Shown: positions 22,778 to 32,427, counted from the first letter of the stretch. The stretch is DNA of 64,000 nucleotides from Nitrospira defluvii (GCA_000196815.1 FP929003.1:1945501-2009500), one strand, 5' to 3'. The notes: generated by a model from the letters alone, not told the origin. Numbers and translations: made by a program.

Positions 22778-23923
22778 TTAGAAGGTCAAGGCCACGGACC
22801 CGGATGCCAGGGCAGCCTGGTCTCTAAAATCATACCCGCCGGCAATATCGATGCGCAAGGCAAGGATGCGAAGTCCGAAGCCTGCCGTCGGAATAAACGG
22901 TGTCTTGGCATCCTGCATATTCTTAAATGCGCCGACCCTGAAGGAGAGGAGTTCGGACAGGATCGTCTGCTCCGCGCCCAGGCTCAGGACCTGACTATAC
23001 ACGCCCGGAGTGAGCGTATTGTTCTTCGTAATATCCACATCGGCAGACAGCGTCAACGAGTTATAGGGGTTGACGGCCACGCCCGTGCGGACCTGCGGAA
23101 GCAATTTGAATTTGTCTCCGTTCGGCGCATCGAAGGTCGGCGCGTTAATGTCCTTCGCCACGATTCCCATCCGCAACCAGGACGAAGGCCGGAACATCGC
23201 TCCCACGTCGATTCCGATCGCGGTCGAGATCTTCGCGCGCCCGATGTCTTCGAACACTCTCACGTCGTCGCTGGCTCCACGGATGTTGGTAGACCCCGTA
23301 TAGGCCGCACCCTGGATCACCTTACCGGTGACGCCGATTGAAAACATCCGGTCCATGAAGGCGTAGGCGTAGGAGAGGGCGGCTTGGCGGACTTCCAGGC
23401 CGTTCATCGCGAACTGCCCGTTCACGCTGAGATTGGTGCCGTTGTTCGTGAATCCCACCGGGCCGCGCAGGAAGCCGCCGGCGGTGGCGACGTCGGAGAC
23501 GTTGAACCCCAGTGCATGTTCGCCGAAGTTGCCTTTGACATACAATCCGCCGGAGGCAGCAGCGGTGAGATTGGTGCCGGGACGGTTGATGCGATCGATC
23601 TGTTGCTGGAGGCGGGCGATGTTGCCGGCCGACGTATCGTTCAAATTCAGGTTGTTGATGTCTTTCAGGGAATCGAACACGTCGCCTCGATCGACGACCT
23701 GACCGCTGCCCTGAAAACGGATATCGAACTTCTTGCTCATCGCCATGCCGGCCGGATTCCAATAGGTGGCCAGGGAGTCGGATGTCGTGGCCACTCCGGC
23801 TCCGCCCATGCCCATTTGGCGCGATCCGACAAACACAAATTCGACGGCTGCCGCCTGAAGAGGCAGGAGGATGGCCATACAGAGGGTCGTGAGCCGGACG
23901 TACGGTGCGAACGAAGTCTTCAT
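22778..23923 (-). CDS. TraF-like / FadL-type outer-membrane beta-barrel protein
   Basis: The 381-residue product has a signal peptide cleaved after QAAAVEF. Next comes the GSRQMGMGGAGVATTSDSLA motif and YWNPAGMA, the hallmark of the conjugal-transfer TraF-like and FadL/PorV-type barrel families. The remainder alternates short amphipathic strands with Gly/Asn turns and ends in an aromatic residue (SVALTF), the outer-membrane assembly signal. It is probably an outer-membrane channel of unknown substrate; nothing here suggests conjugation. Confidence 0.8.
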   Translation of the reverse strand: MKTSFAPYVRLTTLCMAILLPLQAAAVEFVFVGSRQMGMGGAGVATTSDSLATYWNPAGMAMSKKFDIRFQGSGQVVDRGDVFDSLKDINNLNLNDTSAGNIARLQQQIDRINRPGTNLTAAASGGLYVKGNFGEHALGFNVSDVATAGGFLRGPVGFTNNGTNLSVNGQFAMNGLEVRQAALSYAYAFMDRMFSIGVTGKVIQGAAYTGSTNIRGASDDVRVFEDIGRAKISTAIGIDVGAMFRPSSWLRMGIVAKDINAPTFDAPNGDKFKLLPQVRTGVAVNPYNSLTLSADVDITKNNTLTPGVYSQVLSLGAEQTILSELLSFRVGAFKNMQDAKTPFIPTAGFGLRILALRIDIAGGYDFRDQAALASGSVALTF

Positions 23924-24065
23924 AAACCTGGTCGAACTCCCACGTGAATGCGAGGATGGGTCAGTCTACGAAAAGATGCTGACGCCGTCAAGAAATCCGA
24001 ATCAAGGTCGGACGACTCAGCCGGGTCGCGTGAGCCCGCGCCGGCCATCGGCTGATGGTATTGCG

Positions 24066-24734
24066 CTATGAGGACACGATCATCCCGTCCTGCATCGAGA
24101 CGATGCGGTCGGCCTGAGATGAGAGTTTATCGTTGTGGGTCACGATAACGAACGTAGTCCCACGGGAGCGGTTCAACTGACGAAGCAAGGTGAAGAGGGC
24201 ATCGCCGGTGTGGGAATCGAGGTTGCCTGTCGGTTCATCGGCCAGCACCAGATCGGGCTGCTGCATCAAGGCGCGCGCGACCGAGACCCGCTGTTGCTCG
24301 CCGCCTGAGAGTTCGCCCGGTTTGTGGTGCAGTCGATCCGCCAGACCGACCTCGCCGAGGAGTTTCGTTGCTTCGCCGACGACATCGGCCATATCGCGTT
24401 TTTGAATCATCGCCGGGAGACAGGCATTTTCGAGGGCGGAGAATTCCGGCAGCAGGTGATGGAATTGAAAGACGAACCCGACACGTTTGTTGCGGAACTC
24501 CGCCTGCTCTTGTTCCGTGAGTGCAAAAAGATTCTGGCCGTCGAACGACACCGTGCCTTTGGTCGGGCGATCCAGGGTCCCGAGGATTTGCAACAGGGTG
24601 CTCTTCCCGGCTCCGGAGGCGCCCATGATCGCGATCAATTCCCCGCGCTTGATGTGCAGGTTGATGTTATTCAACACGACGAGTTCCCGCCCGCCCATCG
24701 GAAACGATTTGTAGAGATCGACGACGTCAATCAT
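24066..24734 (-). CDS. lolD: Lipoprotein-releasing ABC transporter ATPase
   Basis: The 222-residue product is an ABC ATPase of the LolD/MacB subfamily. Walker A is GASGAGKST (about 38-46), the signature is [15 protein letters not shown], Walker B is [13 protein letters not shown], and the H-loop is FVIVTHND. It powers extraction of mature lipoproteins from the inner membrane for hand-over to LolA. The permease gene lies 62 bases upstream on the same strand, supporting the Lol assignment over other MacB-like exporters. Confidence 0.92.
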   Translation of the reverse strand: MIDVVDLYKSFPMGGRELVVLNNINLHIKRGELIAIMGASGAGKSTLLQILGTLDRPTKGTVSFDGQNLFALTEQEQAEFRNKRVGFVFQFHHLLPEFSALENACLPAMIQKRDMADVVGEATKLLGEVGLADRLHHKPGELSGGEQQRVSVARALMQQPDLVLADEPTGNLDSHTGDALFTLLRQLNRSRGTTFVIVTHNDKLSSQADRIVSMQDGMIVSS

Positions 24735-24796
24735 GTCGGTGCTGCGATCCGTAATCGTTCACGTTCAATCGTACTGCCCGGAATGCCCGGATTCTC

Positions 24797-26074
24797 TTAT
24801 TCATAGCGCAAGGCGGCTGCCGGATCCAGTTTGGCGGCCTGGAGCGAGGGGTAGAGCGTGGCCGCGAAACTGATCAGAATCGCAGAGCCGGCGACCAGTA
24901 GCACATCCGAGCCGAGCACATGGACCGGAATGCGGGAGATGTAGTACACGGTCGGGTCGAAGGTCCAAAACGTTTGGATCAGCCAGAGAAATGTATACCC
25001 CAGTGGGACGCCGATCGCCGCACCGGAACAGCCGATGATCAGACCATTGAGCATGAAAATACGCATGATGCCCTTACGCGTCGCGCCCATTGCCTTGAGG
25101 ATGGCGATCTCGCGCTGCTTCTCCGTCACGATCATGGTGAGGGTACTGACGATATTGAAGGAAGCCACGATGGTGATCAAGACCAGCAGGAGGAACATCA
25201 TCGTCTTTTCCAGTTTGAGCGCCGAAAACAGATTGCGGTTCATCTGCATCCAGTCCCTGGCCCAGAAGGCGAATCCGAGATGGTGCTCGATCGCGCGGGC
25301 AATGTCCGCCGCGCGGAATACATCGGTCACTTTGACTTCGATACCTGTCACGCTGGCGCCCATGTTGAAAAACTTCTGCGCCTCTCCCAGTTCGATGTAG
25401 GCGAGGGAGGAGTCGTATTCGTACATGCCGGATTGAAAGATGCCGACGACGACGAACTGCCTGATTTTCGGGGTCATGCTGGCGCCCGTGACCGGGCCGA
25501 CCGGGGATACCACGTTAAGGGTGTCGCCGGGAAAAGCCCCGAGCCGCATCGATAGTTCTTTCCCGAGAATAATCCCCGGGCGCATGGCGGTCTCCGGCCC
25601 GTTCGGTTCCCGTTCCTTTTCGGGGATGACCACTTTATTCTGACGCGCGAGGTCGTCGAGGTTGCCGTTGACGAGGTTGTGGGCCAACTCGGTGACGGTG
25701 CCTTCCCGCGCGGGATCGATCCCGCGAAGGATAATCCCCTGGACACCGGAGGGAGAGGTGAGCAGGACCTGGCGGAAGATGAACGGGGTGGCGGCGACGA
25801 CATCCGGGACGGCCGCGACCTTCTTCACCTGTTCCTCGTAGTCGACCATCGATTCTTTCATGCGGTCGTTCACCAGGATGTGCGCGGTGGTGCCGAGAAT
25901 TTTGGCCTGCACGTCCTCCTTGAACCCGGTCATGATCCCGACCGTACCGATCAAGGCGGCGACGCCGAGCGTAATCCCGGCAATCGAGACGATGGTGTTG
26001 AAGGAGATGGTGCGGTTGCGTCGCTTCGCGCGCAGGTACCGCAATCCGATGAAGATTTCGTAGGGCAGCGCCAT
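24797..26074 (-). CDS. lolC: Lipoprotein-releasing ABC transporter permease (LolC/E family)
   Basis: The 425-residue product starts PYEIFIGLRYLRAKRRNRTI, the LolC/E N-terminus. One membrane span follows at about 25-45, a large periplasmic domain to about 275, and three C-terminal spans in the FtsX fold (MMFLLLVLITIVASFNIVST, then IIGCSGAAIGVPLGY, then VLLVAGSAILISFAATLYPS). It ends with the family-typical AAKLDPAAALRYE. Only one permease gene is present, so it may work as a homodimer or with a paralogue elsewhere. It begins 2 bases after the lysS stop. Confidence 0.93.
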   Translation of the reverse strand: MALPYEIFIGLRYLRAKRRNRTISFNTIVSIAGITLGVAALIGTVGIMTGFKEDVQAKILGTTAHILVNDRMKESMVDYEEQVKKVAAVPDVVAATPFIFRQVLLTSPSGVQGIILRGIDPAREGTVTELAHNLVNGNLDDLARQNKVVIPEKEREPNGPETAMRPGIILGKELSMRLGAFPGDTLNVVSPVGPVTGASMTPKIRQFVVVGIFQSGMYEYDSSLAYIELGEAQKFFNMGASVTGIEVKVTDVFRAADIARAIEHHLGFAFWARDWMQMNRNLFSALKLEKTMMFLLLVLITIVASFNIVSTLTMIVTEKQREIAILKAMGATRKGIMRIFMLNGLIIGCSGAAIGVPLGYTFLWLIQTFWTFDPTVYYISRIPVHVLGSDVLLVAGSAILISFAATLYPSLQAAKLDPAAALRYE

Positions 26075-26076
26075 CT

Positions 26077-27558
26077 CTACTTTTCAGGCCTCAGCTGCGG
26101 GAAGAGGACCACATCCCGGATCGAGGACTGATTGGTGAAGAGCATGACCAGCCGATCGATGCCGATGCCTTCGCCCGCAGTCGGCGGCATGCCGTATTCG
26201 AGGGCGCGCAGGAAGTCTTCATCGACGCGGTGGGCTTCCTCGTCTCCGGCGGCATGTTTCGCTGCCTGAGCCTCGAAGCGCTCGCGCTGATCGAGCGGAT
26301 CGTTCAACTCGGAGAAGGCGTTGGCGATTTCACGTCCCGCGATGTAGAGCTCGAACCGGTCGGTGAGCGACGGATCGGAGTCTTTCCTTCGCGCGAGCGG
26401 GGAAATCTCGATCGGGTAGTCGGTGATGAAGGTCGGCTGTTGGAGGCGCGGCTCGACGGTCTCTTCGAAGATCTCGTTGAGGATATTCACCAGCGATTCT
26501 TTGGGAGAGACTTCGACACCGAGGCGCTGGGCTGCCGCAAGGGCTTCATCGCGATTCGTGAGGACGGACGGCGGCAGGCTATTCACTTCCAGAATCGATT
26601 GGTGATACGACCATCGGCGCCACGGCGACCCGAGATTGATGTGTGTGCCTTGATAGTCGATCGTGGTGGTGCCGAGAATGTCCTGGGCCAATCGGCCGAA
26701 GAGTTCCTCGGTCAGCACGATCAAGTCGTGGTAGTCGGCGTAGGAGACGTAAAACTCCAGCATGGTGAATTCGGGATTGTGAATTGTCGAGATGCCTTCG
26801 TTCCGGAAATTCCGGTTGATCTCGAACACGCGCGGGAAGCCGCCGACGATCAGCCGCTTGAGATAGAGTTCCGGGGCAATGCGTAGATAGAGCTCGGCGC
26901 CCAGGGCATTGTGATGGGTGACGAAGGGTTTTGCGGCGGCGCCGCCGGGAATCGGGTGCATCATCGGCGTTTCGACTTCGAGGAAGCCGCGTTCGATCAG
27001 AAAGGCGCGGATCCCGGACACGATGCGGCTGCGCAGGGCGAATATCTGGTGAACCTGGGGATTGGCAATGAGATCGACGTAGCGCTGCCGGTACCGGGTT
27101 TCGACATCGGTGAGCCCATGCCACTTTTCCGGGAGCGGGCGGAGCGCTTTGCTCAGAAACGTGAGGACTTTCACTTCGACGGTAAATTCGTTGGTCTTGG
27201 TGCGGAACAAGACACCTGTGACTCCGATCCAGTCGCCGAGATCCAGTCCCTCGGAAATCTGGTGAGCCTGCTCGCCCAATGTGTCCTTCTTCAGATACAC
27301 CTGCAGACGGTCCGACCCATCTTGCAGTACGGCAAAGGCGGCTTTCCCGAACCGGCGTAGTCCGACGATGCGGCCGGCGATGGTGCAGCTGATCTGCTCC
27401 TGCTCGAGCACCTCCTTGGTTTTTTCACCGTGCAGGCGCGTGAGTTGTCCGGCCCGGTCCTTCACCTCGAAGCGCGTGCCATAGGGAGCTACCCCGAGTT
27501 GCCGCAAGTGGTCGAGTTTCTTGATGCGTTGTTGGCGTTGATCGTTCAGTTCATCCAT
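26077..27558 (-). CDS. lysS: Lysyl-tRNA synthetase, class II
   Basis: From the ATG at 27558 the product has 493 residues, the usual LysRS length; an upstream in-frame start at 27624 lies in repeat-rich intergenic DNA. The N-terminal OB fold carries GRIVGLRRFGKAAFAVLQDG. Class II motif 2 is seen as RVFEINRNFRNEGISTIHNP with EFTMLEFY, and motif 3 ends GIGIDRLVMLFT. It charges tRNA-Lys. The downstream lolC gene follows almost without a gap. Confidence 0.96.
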   Translation of the reverse strand: MDELNDQRQQRIKKLDHLRQLGVAPYGTRFEVKDRAGQLTRLHGEKTKEVLEQEQISCTIAGRIVGLRRFGKAAFAVLQDGSDRLQVYLKKDTLGEQAHQISEGLDLGDWIGVTGVLFRTKTNEFTVEVKVLTFLSKALRPLPEKWHGLTDVETRYRQRYVDLIANPQVHQIFALRSRIVSGIRAFLIERGFLEVETPMMHPIPGGAAAKPFVTHHNALGAELYLRIAPELYLKRLIVGGFPRVFEINRNFRNEGISTIHNPEFTMLEFYVSYADYHDLIVLTEELFGRLAQDILGTTTIDYQGTHINLGSPWRRWSYHQSILEVNSLPPSVLTNRDEALAAAQRLGVEVSPKESLVNILNEIFEETVEPRLQQPTFITDYPIEISPLARRKDSDPSLTDRFELYIAGREIANAFSELNDPLDQRERFEAQAAKHAAGDEEAHRVDEDFLRALEYGMPPTAGEGIGIDRLVMLFTNQSSIRDVVLFPQLRPEK

Positions 27559-27570
27559 CGGTAGGTCTCT

Positions 27571-27630
27571 CGTCGTTCGTATCTCGTCTCTCGTGGTTTG
27601 CGTACGAGGCTTCACGAGCGACACTTCACG
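27571..27630. repeat. Short intergenic repeat, copy B
   Basis: The gap between prfB and lysS holds CGTCGTTCGTATCTCG (27571-27586), the reverse complement of the words at 15155-15180. It also holds CTTCACGAGCGACACTTCACG-like sequence (27610-27630), nearly identical to 47537-47557. The gap carries no gene. Confidence 0.5.
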
Positions 27631-28774
27631 TTAAATGTCGTCATCCTTCATGGCGACCGGCTCCGGGGCTTTCCCGCCGGTCAGCTTTCTTTGGAGATAG
27701 GCTTCGATGAATCCGTCCAGCTCACCATCCATGACGGCGGAGACCTGGCCGACTTCGTATCCCGTTCGATGGTCTTTGACCATCTGGTAGGGCTGGAAGA
27801 CATAGGACCGGATCTGGCTGCCCCAGGCAATGTCCTTCTTTTCACCGACGATGGCATTGAACTCGGCTTCCTTCTTCCGCTGCTCCACTTCAAAGAGGCG
27901 CGCCTTCAAAATTTTCATGGCGCCGTTGCGATTCTGCAGTTGCGACCGTTCGTTCTGACATTGCACCACGATGCCGGTCGGAATGTGGGTGATACGAATG
28001 GCGGTCTCGACTTTGTTCACGTTCTGCCCGCCGGCGCCCCCGGCTCGAAACGTATCGACCCGCAGGTCTTTGTCGTCGATCACCACTTGCACATCGTCTT
28101 CGAGTTCGGGGTAGACAAACACCGACGCGAAGGACGTATGCCGTCGTTTGTTGGCGTCGAACGGGGAGATCCGCACAAGGCGATGCACGCCGGCTTCGGC
28201 TTTGAGATAGCCGTAGGCATAGGGCCCGCTGACGGACAGCGTGGCGCTCTTAATCCCGGCCTCGTCCCCCGCGAGCAGATCCAACGTCTCTACCTTAAAT
28301 CCCTTTTGTTCGGCCCATCGCACATACATGCGCAGCAGCATCTGCGCCCAGTCCTGCGACTCGGTTCCGCCGGCTCCGGGATGGATCGCGAAGATGGCGT
28401 TGCTCGAGTCCAATTCGCCTGAGAGCAGCAACTCGATGCGGAATTGGGCGACGGCTTTTTCGAATGGTTCAAGTTCGGCCAGGAGTTCCTGCTCCAGCCC
28501 GGCATCGCCGGATTCCAGCGCCAGTTCGAGGAGCGCCTCGATGTCGTTCTGCCGGCGTTCGGTGTCCCGCCAGCGCGACAGTTCCCGATCGAGGGCGGCT
28601 TTGCGGCGGTTCACCTTGGCGGCCGCCTGCGTATCTTTCCAGAAATCAGGCTGGGAGGTTTTGACTTCGATGTCGTTGAGTTCAGCGGTCATTCGAGCCA
28701 GGTCAAAGATGCCCCCGTAGTTGAGCCAACTGTTCGCCGAGGGTACGCACACGGGTTCGGACATCATCTAACAT
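27631..28774 (-). CDS. prfB: Peptide chain release factor 2, with programmed +1 frameshift
   Basis: RF2 terminates translation at UGA and UAA. The gene is read from an ATG at 28774 (AAAGGA 8 bases upstream) for 23 codons ending LAQLRGHL, then meets an in-frame UGA at 28705-28703. A +1 shift on CTT-T-GAC continues the frame as [14 protein letters not shown] to the stop at 27631, giving about 380 residues. The downstream frame has the stop-codon-recognition tripeptide in [13 protein letters not shown] and the catalytic [14 protein letters not shown]. Translating only the long frame from 28767 would give a non-homologous N-terminus. It follows lnt by 18 bases. Confidence 0.95.
28702..28718 (-). 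other. prfB: RF2 programmed frameshift site
   Basis: On the minus strand the sequence reads CGG GGG CAT CTT TGA C. It matches the classical prfB recoding site (purine-rich Shine-Dalgarno-like stimulator, CTT slippery codon, UGA, then C, a weak termination context). Slow RF2-dependent termination lets the ribosome slip +1, so RF2 levels autoregulate. Confidence 0.95.
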
Positions 28775-28792
28775 GGCACGGTCCTTTCTCGC

Positions 28793-30427
28793 TCAGGCTG
28801 GTCGCCCGGCTGGTTCACCACCGGCGGGTTCTGTGTCGTGTGAGAAGTAGCCGGTCAGGCACAAAAGCGCGATGAGTATAGCACAGGCATACGCAAAGAG
28901 ATCACCGTATTGCGAGTAAAAGGTCTGCTGATGGCTGACGGCAATCGTTCCTCTGAGCGCTTCCTGCGTGAAGATCGGTGACTGTTGCACGACACGCCCG
29001 TAGGGATCGATGAAGCCGGAGATGCCGGTGTTGGCCGCTCGCGCGAAGGCGACATGATTTTCCACGGCACGAAAGACCACCATCCCGAAATGTTGATAGG
29101 GGGCCGACGACGGACCGAACCAGGCATCGTTCGTGACCGTGACCATGAAATCGGCTCCGTTCGCCGCAAACTGCCGCACGAGGTTGGGGAAGATCACTTC
29201 GTAACAAATGACGACGCCAAACTTCACGTGGAAATCGGTGAGGGTGGCCGCGGTTACCGTGGGCGGGTTCTTCTCGCGGGGCTTGAACATCAATAACGTC
29301 GATCCCGGTCCGGCCTCGAAGTCGCCGATGCCTTCCACGAGTTTGTCCAGGAAGAACAAGAATGAATTGTGAAACGGAATGTATTCGCCGAAGGGGACCA
29401 GATGTTGCTTGTCGTAGCGACCGAGGATCTGGCCGTCGGTTGCGAGCAGGTAGGCGCTGTTGAGCAAGAAGGGGCGACCGTCCGGATGGCGTCGCAAAGC
29501 CGGGCTGCCGAACAGCAGCGGCGCACCGGCGCGGCGAGCCATGTCGTTCACGACCGCGCGGTACTGCGGTTCCATTTCAAATACAAACGGTGTGGCGGCT
29601 TCCGGCCAGACGATGAGATCCAGGTTGTCGCCCAGTCCCGCAGTGAGTCGATCGTAACGCGCCATCGTCTCCTGGCGAAATGCCACATCCCATTTCTGCG
29701 CCTGTTCTACATTCGGTTGTACGACTCCCACCGACAACGTGCGCGTCGGGGCATGCTGGGCGGAAGACAAGAGGGTGGTGCCATAAAACAGGGCGACGCC
29801 GAATCCGGCCGTAGCCGCGACCGACGAGGGCCACGGAAACGAACGAATCTGAAATCCGCGATAGGCCTTGAAGCCCCAGATCATTGTTTCGGCCAGCGCG
29901 GCGTTGACCAGCACGAGGAGGAAGGAGACGCCGTACACCCCGAAATGGTCGGCCAGCTGAATGATCGGGAGCCATTGGTATTGGGAATATCCGAATAGTG
30001 CCCAGGGTAAGCCGGAGAGAAAGTAGGTACGGATCAGTTCCAATGTCACCCAGAGAAAAGGCGCGGGCAGGAAGCCCAGAGTCGGGAACGTTGTCCGGAT
30101 CCACGAAAGTCCGCCTGCGTAGACGGCCATGTAGAGTCCGAGGTAGATCGTGAGCAACAACATCACCAGGGTGGCAATCGGGAACGGGACCTTCCCGTAG
30201 ACGTTCATGGCGGTAATGACCCAAAACATCGAGCCCGTGAAGGCCAGCGTGCCGGAAAGCCAGCCGATACGGAACGCGCGGCCCGGCGACAGGTATTCGA
30301 CCGCGATATGCAGCGGGACCAGCGCGAACCAAGCCACCGCGCCGAGGTCGAACGCGGGGAAGGAGAGGGGATAGAGAAGACCGCTCGCGCAGGCAAGCAG
30401 GATGAGGCGTGCGCGGGAGATGGTCAT
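28793..30427 (-). CDS. lnt: Apolipoprotein N-acyltransferase
   Basis: From the ATG at 30427 the product has about 544 residues; a TTG start at 30463 would add 12 residues. The N-terminal half has about six membrane spans (ILLACASGLLYPLSF onward). The C-terminal nitrilase domain carries the Glu-Lys-Cys triad: IVWPEAATPFVF, YDKQHLVPFGEYIPF and GVVICYEVIFP. A last hydrophobic segment (LFAYACAILIALLCLTGYF) closes the protein. It adds the third acyl chain to lipoproteins in the inner membrane. Lnt, LolC and LolD share this strand and stretch, and Lgt is elsewhere in the window. Confidence 0.95.
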   Translation of the reverse strand: MTISRARLILLACASGLLYPLSFPAFDLGAVAWFALVPLHIAVEYLSPGRAFRIGWLSGTLAFTGSMFWVITAMNVYGKVPFPIATLVMLLLTIYLGLYMAVYAGGLSWIRTTFPTLGFLPAPFLWVTLELIRTYFLSGLPWALFGYSQYQWLPIIQLADHFGVYGVSFLLVLVNAALAETMIWGFKAYRGFQIRSFPWPSSVAATAGFGVALFYGTTLLSSAQHAPTRTLSVGVVQPNVEQAQKWDVAFRQETMARYDRLTAGLGDNLDLIVWPEAATPFVFEMEPQYRAVVNDMARRAGAPLLFGSPALRRHPDGRPFLLNSAYLLATDGQILGRYDKQHLVPFGEYIPFHNSFLFFLDKLVEGIGDFEAGPGSTLLMFKPREKNPPTVTAATLTDFHVKFGVVICYEVIFPNLVRQFAANGADFMVTVTNDAWFGPSSAPYQHFGMVVFRAVENHVAFARAANTGISGFIDPYGRVVQQSPIFTQEALRGTIAVSHQQTFYSQYGDLFAYACAILIALLCLTGYFSHDTEPAGGEPAGRPA

Positions 30428-30522
30428 TGTCCGTAACTTAACGAAAGACCTGAAGAGATTCAACCGTGCTCTTTGGCGGATGGGCTTGGGGGAGGATCAT
30501 CCCGGACTGGTCGTTCAACCGG

Positions 30523-30921
30523 TTAGTGTCCCGATCGCCCGCCGAACCCGCTGTATCCGCCGGGACTCCCGGATGATGCGGGGGGCTGTGGGTATGGAGT
30601 CGCCATACCTTTTGGTTGGAGCGGCAGTAACGGCGCCGGTGTGACGAGATTCGGTGGTGTCGGTGTTCCGAATGGTGTGACTGATCCGGGCACTGCGCCA
30701 TGGGGAGAACTGAACATGTGTGACGGAAGGCCGGATCCCAGATGGGTGACACCCTTGTTTCCATGTGCGTCGGAGTAGATGGCGTCTTGCCCACCCAGCG
30801 GAGTCAAGGTGCTGGTGGTCCCGTCCCGCTGTTGAAGGATCGATGGCTGGGAGTCGGCGATGGAAACCGGGCCTAGCAGCGTCCATGCGGTAAGTAGCAC
30901 CAGCAGGGTGGTGGTTGGCAT
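30523..30921 (-). CDS. Exported Pro/Gly/Thr-rich protein of unknown function
   Basis: The start was placed at the ATG at 30921 because AGAGGGAGTGTCC precedes it and a signal peptide follows (TTTLLVLLTAWTLLGPVSIADS). The upstream part of the frame has no such features. The mature part (about 110 residues) is low-complexity, dominated by Pro, Gly, Thr and Ser, and ends GGYSGFGGRSGH. Composition resembles the small exported protein at 43996-44418. Family not recognised. Confidence 0.65.
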   Translation of the reverse strand: MPTTTLLVLLTAWTLLGPVSIADSQPSILQQRDGTTSTLTPLGGQDAIYSDAHGNKGVTHLGSGLPSHMFSSPHGAVPGSVTPFGTPTPPNLVTPAPLLPLQPKGMATPYPQPPASSGSPGGYSGFGGRSGH

Positions 30922-31327
30922 AGGACACTCCCTCTGAAGATACGCATCGGGATCTTTTTCCACATTGTACTGCATGTCTAGTCCTGACAGGGGAATCACG
31001 CGATTCAAATCTTGCATGGTGCGAGAGCGCACATGCCCGGCAACCCGCGCCGGCTCTCGGTTCTTACCGTATTGACTGCTTTTTGAGCGAGGCATAGACT
31101 AACAGAGTAATTCAGCGCCACCCTTTGCGCAGGTGGTCGAATGGTCTCCCGTGGCGAACATAACCGCCGCTCCGACCAAGCCAGTCTTGTCCCGTCCCCT
31201 CCCTTCGATATCCTTCATCAGACACATACCGTACCACGATACGCTGCCCGAGCTTTGCGTCTCGCAAGGCCGGGAATTCATTTCCGTTCTGCAGGGGGAT
31301 CCATCACACACCGAGGAGGGCATCGCT
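30922..31327. other. Divergent intergenic region without a recognised gene
   Basis: This stretch separates two divergent genes. A sigma-70-like promoter pointing right is at 31072-31100. Other short frames here lack a ribosome-binding site or protein-like composition. I see no RNA gene. Confidence 0.5.
31072..31100 (+). promoter_or_regulatory. Putative sigma-70 promoter
   Basis: TTGACT (31072-31077), a 17-base spacer, then TAGACT (31095-31100) matches 5 of 6 and 4 of 6 consensus positions. It would drive the short frame at 31328 and the membrane protein at 31430 with a leader of roughly 220 to 320 bases. Confidence 0.4.
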
Positions 31328-31420
31328 ATGCCTAGACCACAGCGATCTGGTGCGGTTCACATTCCGGCGCGCTGGCATCCTGCCTGTTTGCCCCGCGCTG
31401 AACTACCCGAGGCAGGATAG
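31328..31420 (+). CDS. Possible 30-residue leader ORF
   Basis: An ATG at 31328 is preceded by GAGGAGGGC at good spacing and opens 30 codons ending 9 bases before the next gene's ATG. The peptide begins MPRPQRSGAVHIP and is basic and Pro-rich, with no hydrophobic segment. The good ribosome-binding site is the only positive evidence. It may be a translated leader or chance. Confidence 0.3.
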   Translation: MPRPQRSGAVHIPARWHPACLPRAELPEAG

Positions 31421-31429
31421 GAGGATATC

Positions 31430-32374
31430 ATGGGACGAAAATATGACCTCGTTGATGTCGTGGTCGCCATCGGATTGGTGGCGACGCTGTTCGGGGGGTA
31501 CCTATTGGTGACGGCTGCCGATGGTTTCTGGCAGGCTCCGATCGCTCCCGCCGTGAACATGACCATCGTGACTCACGATCCCTCCACCGGCATGCAGTAT
31601 CTCCAACCGGTTTTGGGCCAAGCGATTCTTCAAGACATCTTGCTCGACCGGGAGGCTGGTACCGCTCTCTCGTCTGCCGCCATGGAGTTAAACCGGGCGG
31701 TGAGTGAGTCTCAGCTGCTCTCGACGACGTTGCTGAGTCCGTTGGTGTTGGCAGAGTTACGCGCCTTCGGACAGGAGGCCGATCATCGTGCGCGGATGCA
31801 GTATGTCATGGGAAAGTCCGTGGTGAATCAGACTCGTCGTGGTCTGGCAAGCGGAGCCCTCTCTGCCGGCCAGTACGCAGATGAATTCAACGCGGCTCTG
31901 ATCCAGAGGGCCGAATTGATCGGACAGCGCATGCATGACCAGTTTGAATCGACCAGGCAGGCGACGCTGGGCCGGTCGATCATCGAGGCGATCCAGGAGG
32001 AGGACCGTATGGCATCGGCGGTCCAGGAGCGAATCGGCCGGGCCGTCGTTCAAGTGACCCAGGCGCAAGAAGGGTACTCGGAGGCGAAGGCGGCGGGACA
32101 GATTCAACTTGCGAGTGCGATGAGTGCGGCCGTCCGCACGGATGCGTTGGTGGATCGGTTGGCTCTGCTCGAAGAGAGCAAGGCCGGGCGTACGATGGTC
32201 GCGTACCATTCAACTGCCACCGCGGATATTTCTCGCGGAGCTCTGGTTCTGGCCTGTCTGGGGCTGATCGCGCTGTTCGTCGGCGGGTTGGCATTCAGCA
32301 GCAAGAGGGAAGCGGACAGTATTCCGCTCTGGAAACTGGAGACGTTGCTGCAGTTGCACCGTTCAGGCCGGTAA
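31430..32374 (+). CDS. Membrane protein with long helical middle region, function unknown
   Basis: The 314-residue product starts at an ATG after AGGAGGATATC. One N-terminal span (VVVAIGLVATLFGGYLLVTA, about 10-30) and one C-terminal span (GALVLACLGLIALFVGGLAF, about 270-290) flank some 230 residues of Ala/Gln/Glu/Arg-rich helix. The central part is likely a coiled-coil domain outside the cytoplasm, with short cytoplasmic ends. No enzyme motif was recognised. A perfect hairpin and a tiny membrane-protein gene follow. Confidence 0.75.
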   Translation: MGRKYDLVDVVVAIGLVATLFGGYLLVTAADGFWQAPIAPAVNMTIVTHDPSTGMQYLQPVLGQAILQDILLDREAGTALSSAAMELNRAVSESQLLSTTLLSPLVLAELRAFGQEADHRARMQYVMGKSVVNQTRRGLASGALSAGQYADEFNAALIQRAELIGQRMHDQFESTRQATLGRSIIEAIQEEDRMASAVQERIGRAVVQVTQAQEGYSEAKAAGQIQLASAMSAAVRTDALVDRLALLEESKAGRTMVAYHSTATADISRGALVLACLGLIALFVGGLAFSSKREADSIPLWKLETLLQLHRSGR

Positions 32375-32380
32375 CGTCGT

Positions 32381-32411
32381 CCCCCGGGAATCGTCCGACG
32401 ATTCCCGGGGG
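32381..32411. repeat. Perfect 14-bp hairpin between two membrane-protein genes
   Basis: CCCCCGGGAATCGT (32381-32394) pairs fully with ACGATTCCCGGGGG (32398-32411) across a 3-base loop. It begins 6 bases after the stop of the 314-residue gene and ends 16 bases before the next ATG. No T-tract follows, so an mRNA-stability or processing element is more likely than a simple terminator (inference). Confidence 0.75.
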
Positions 32412-32427
32412 GAAGAGGAGGTCAGCT

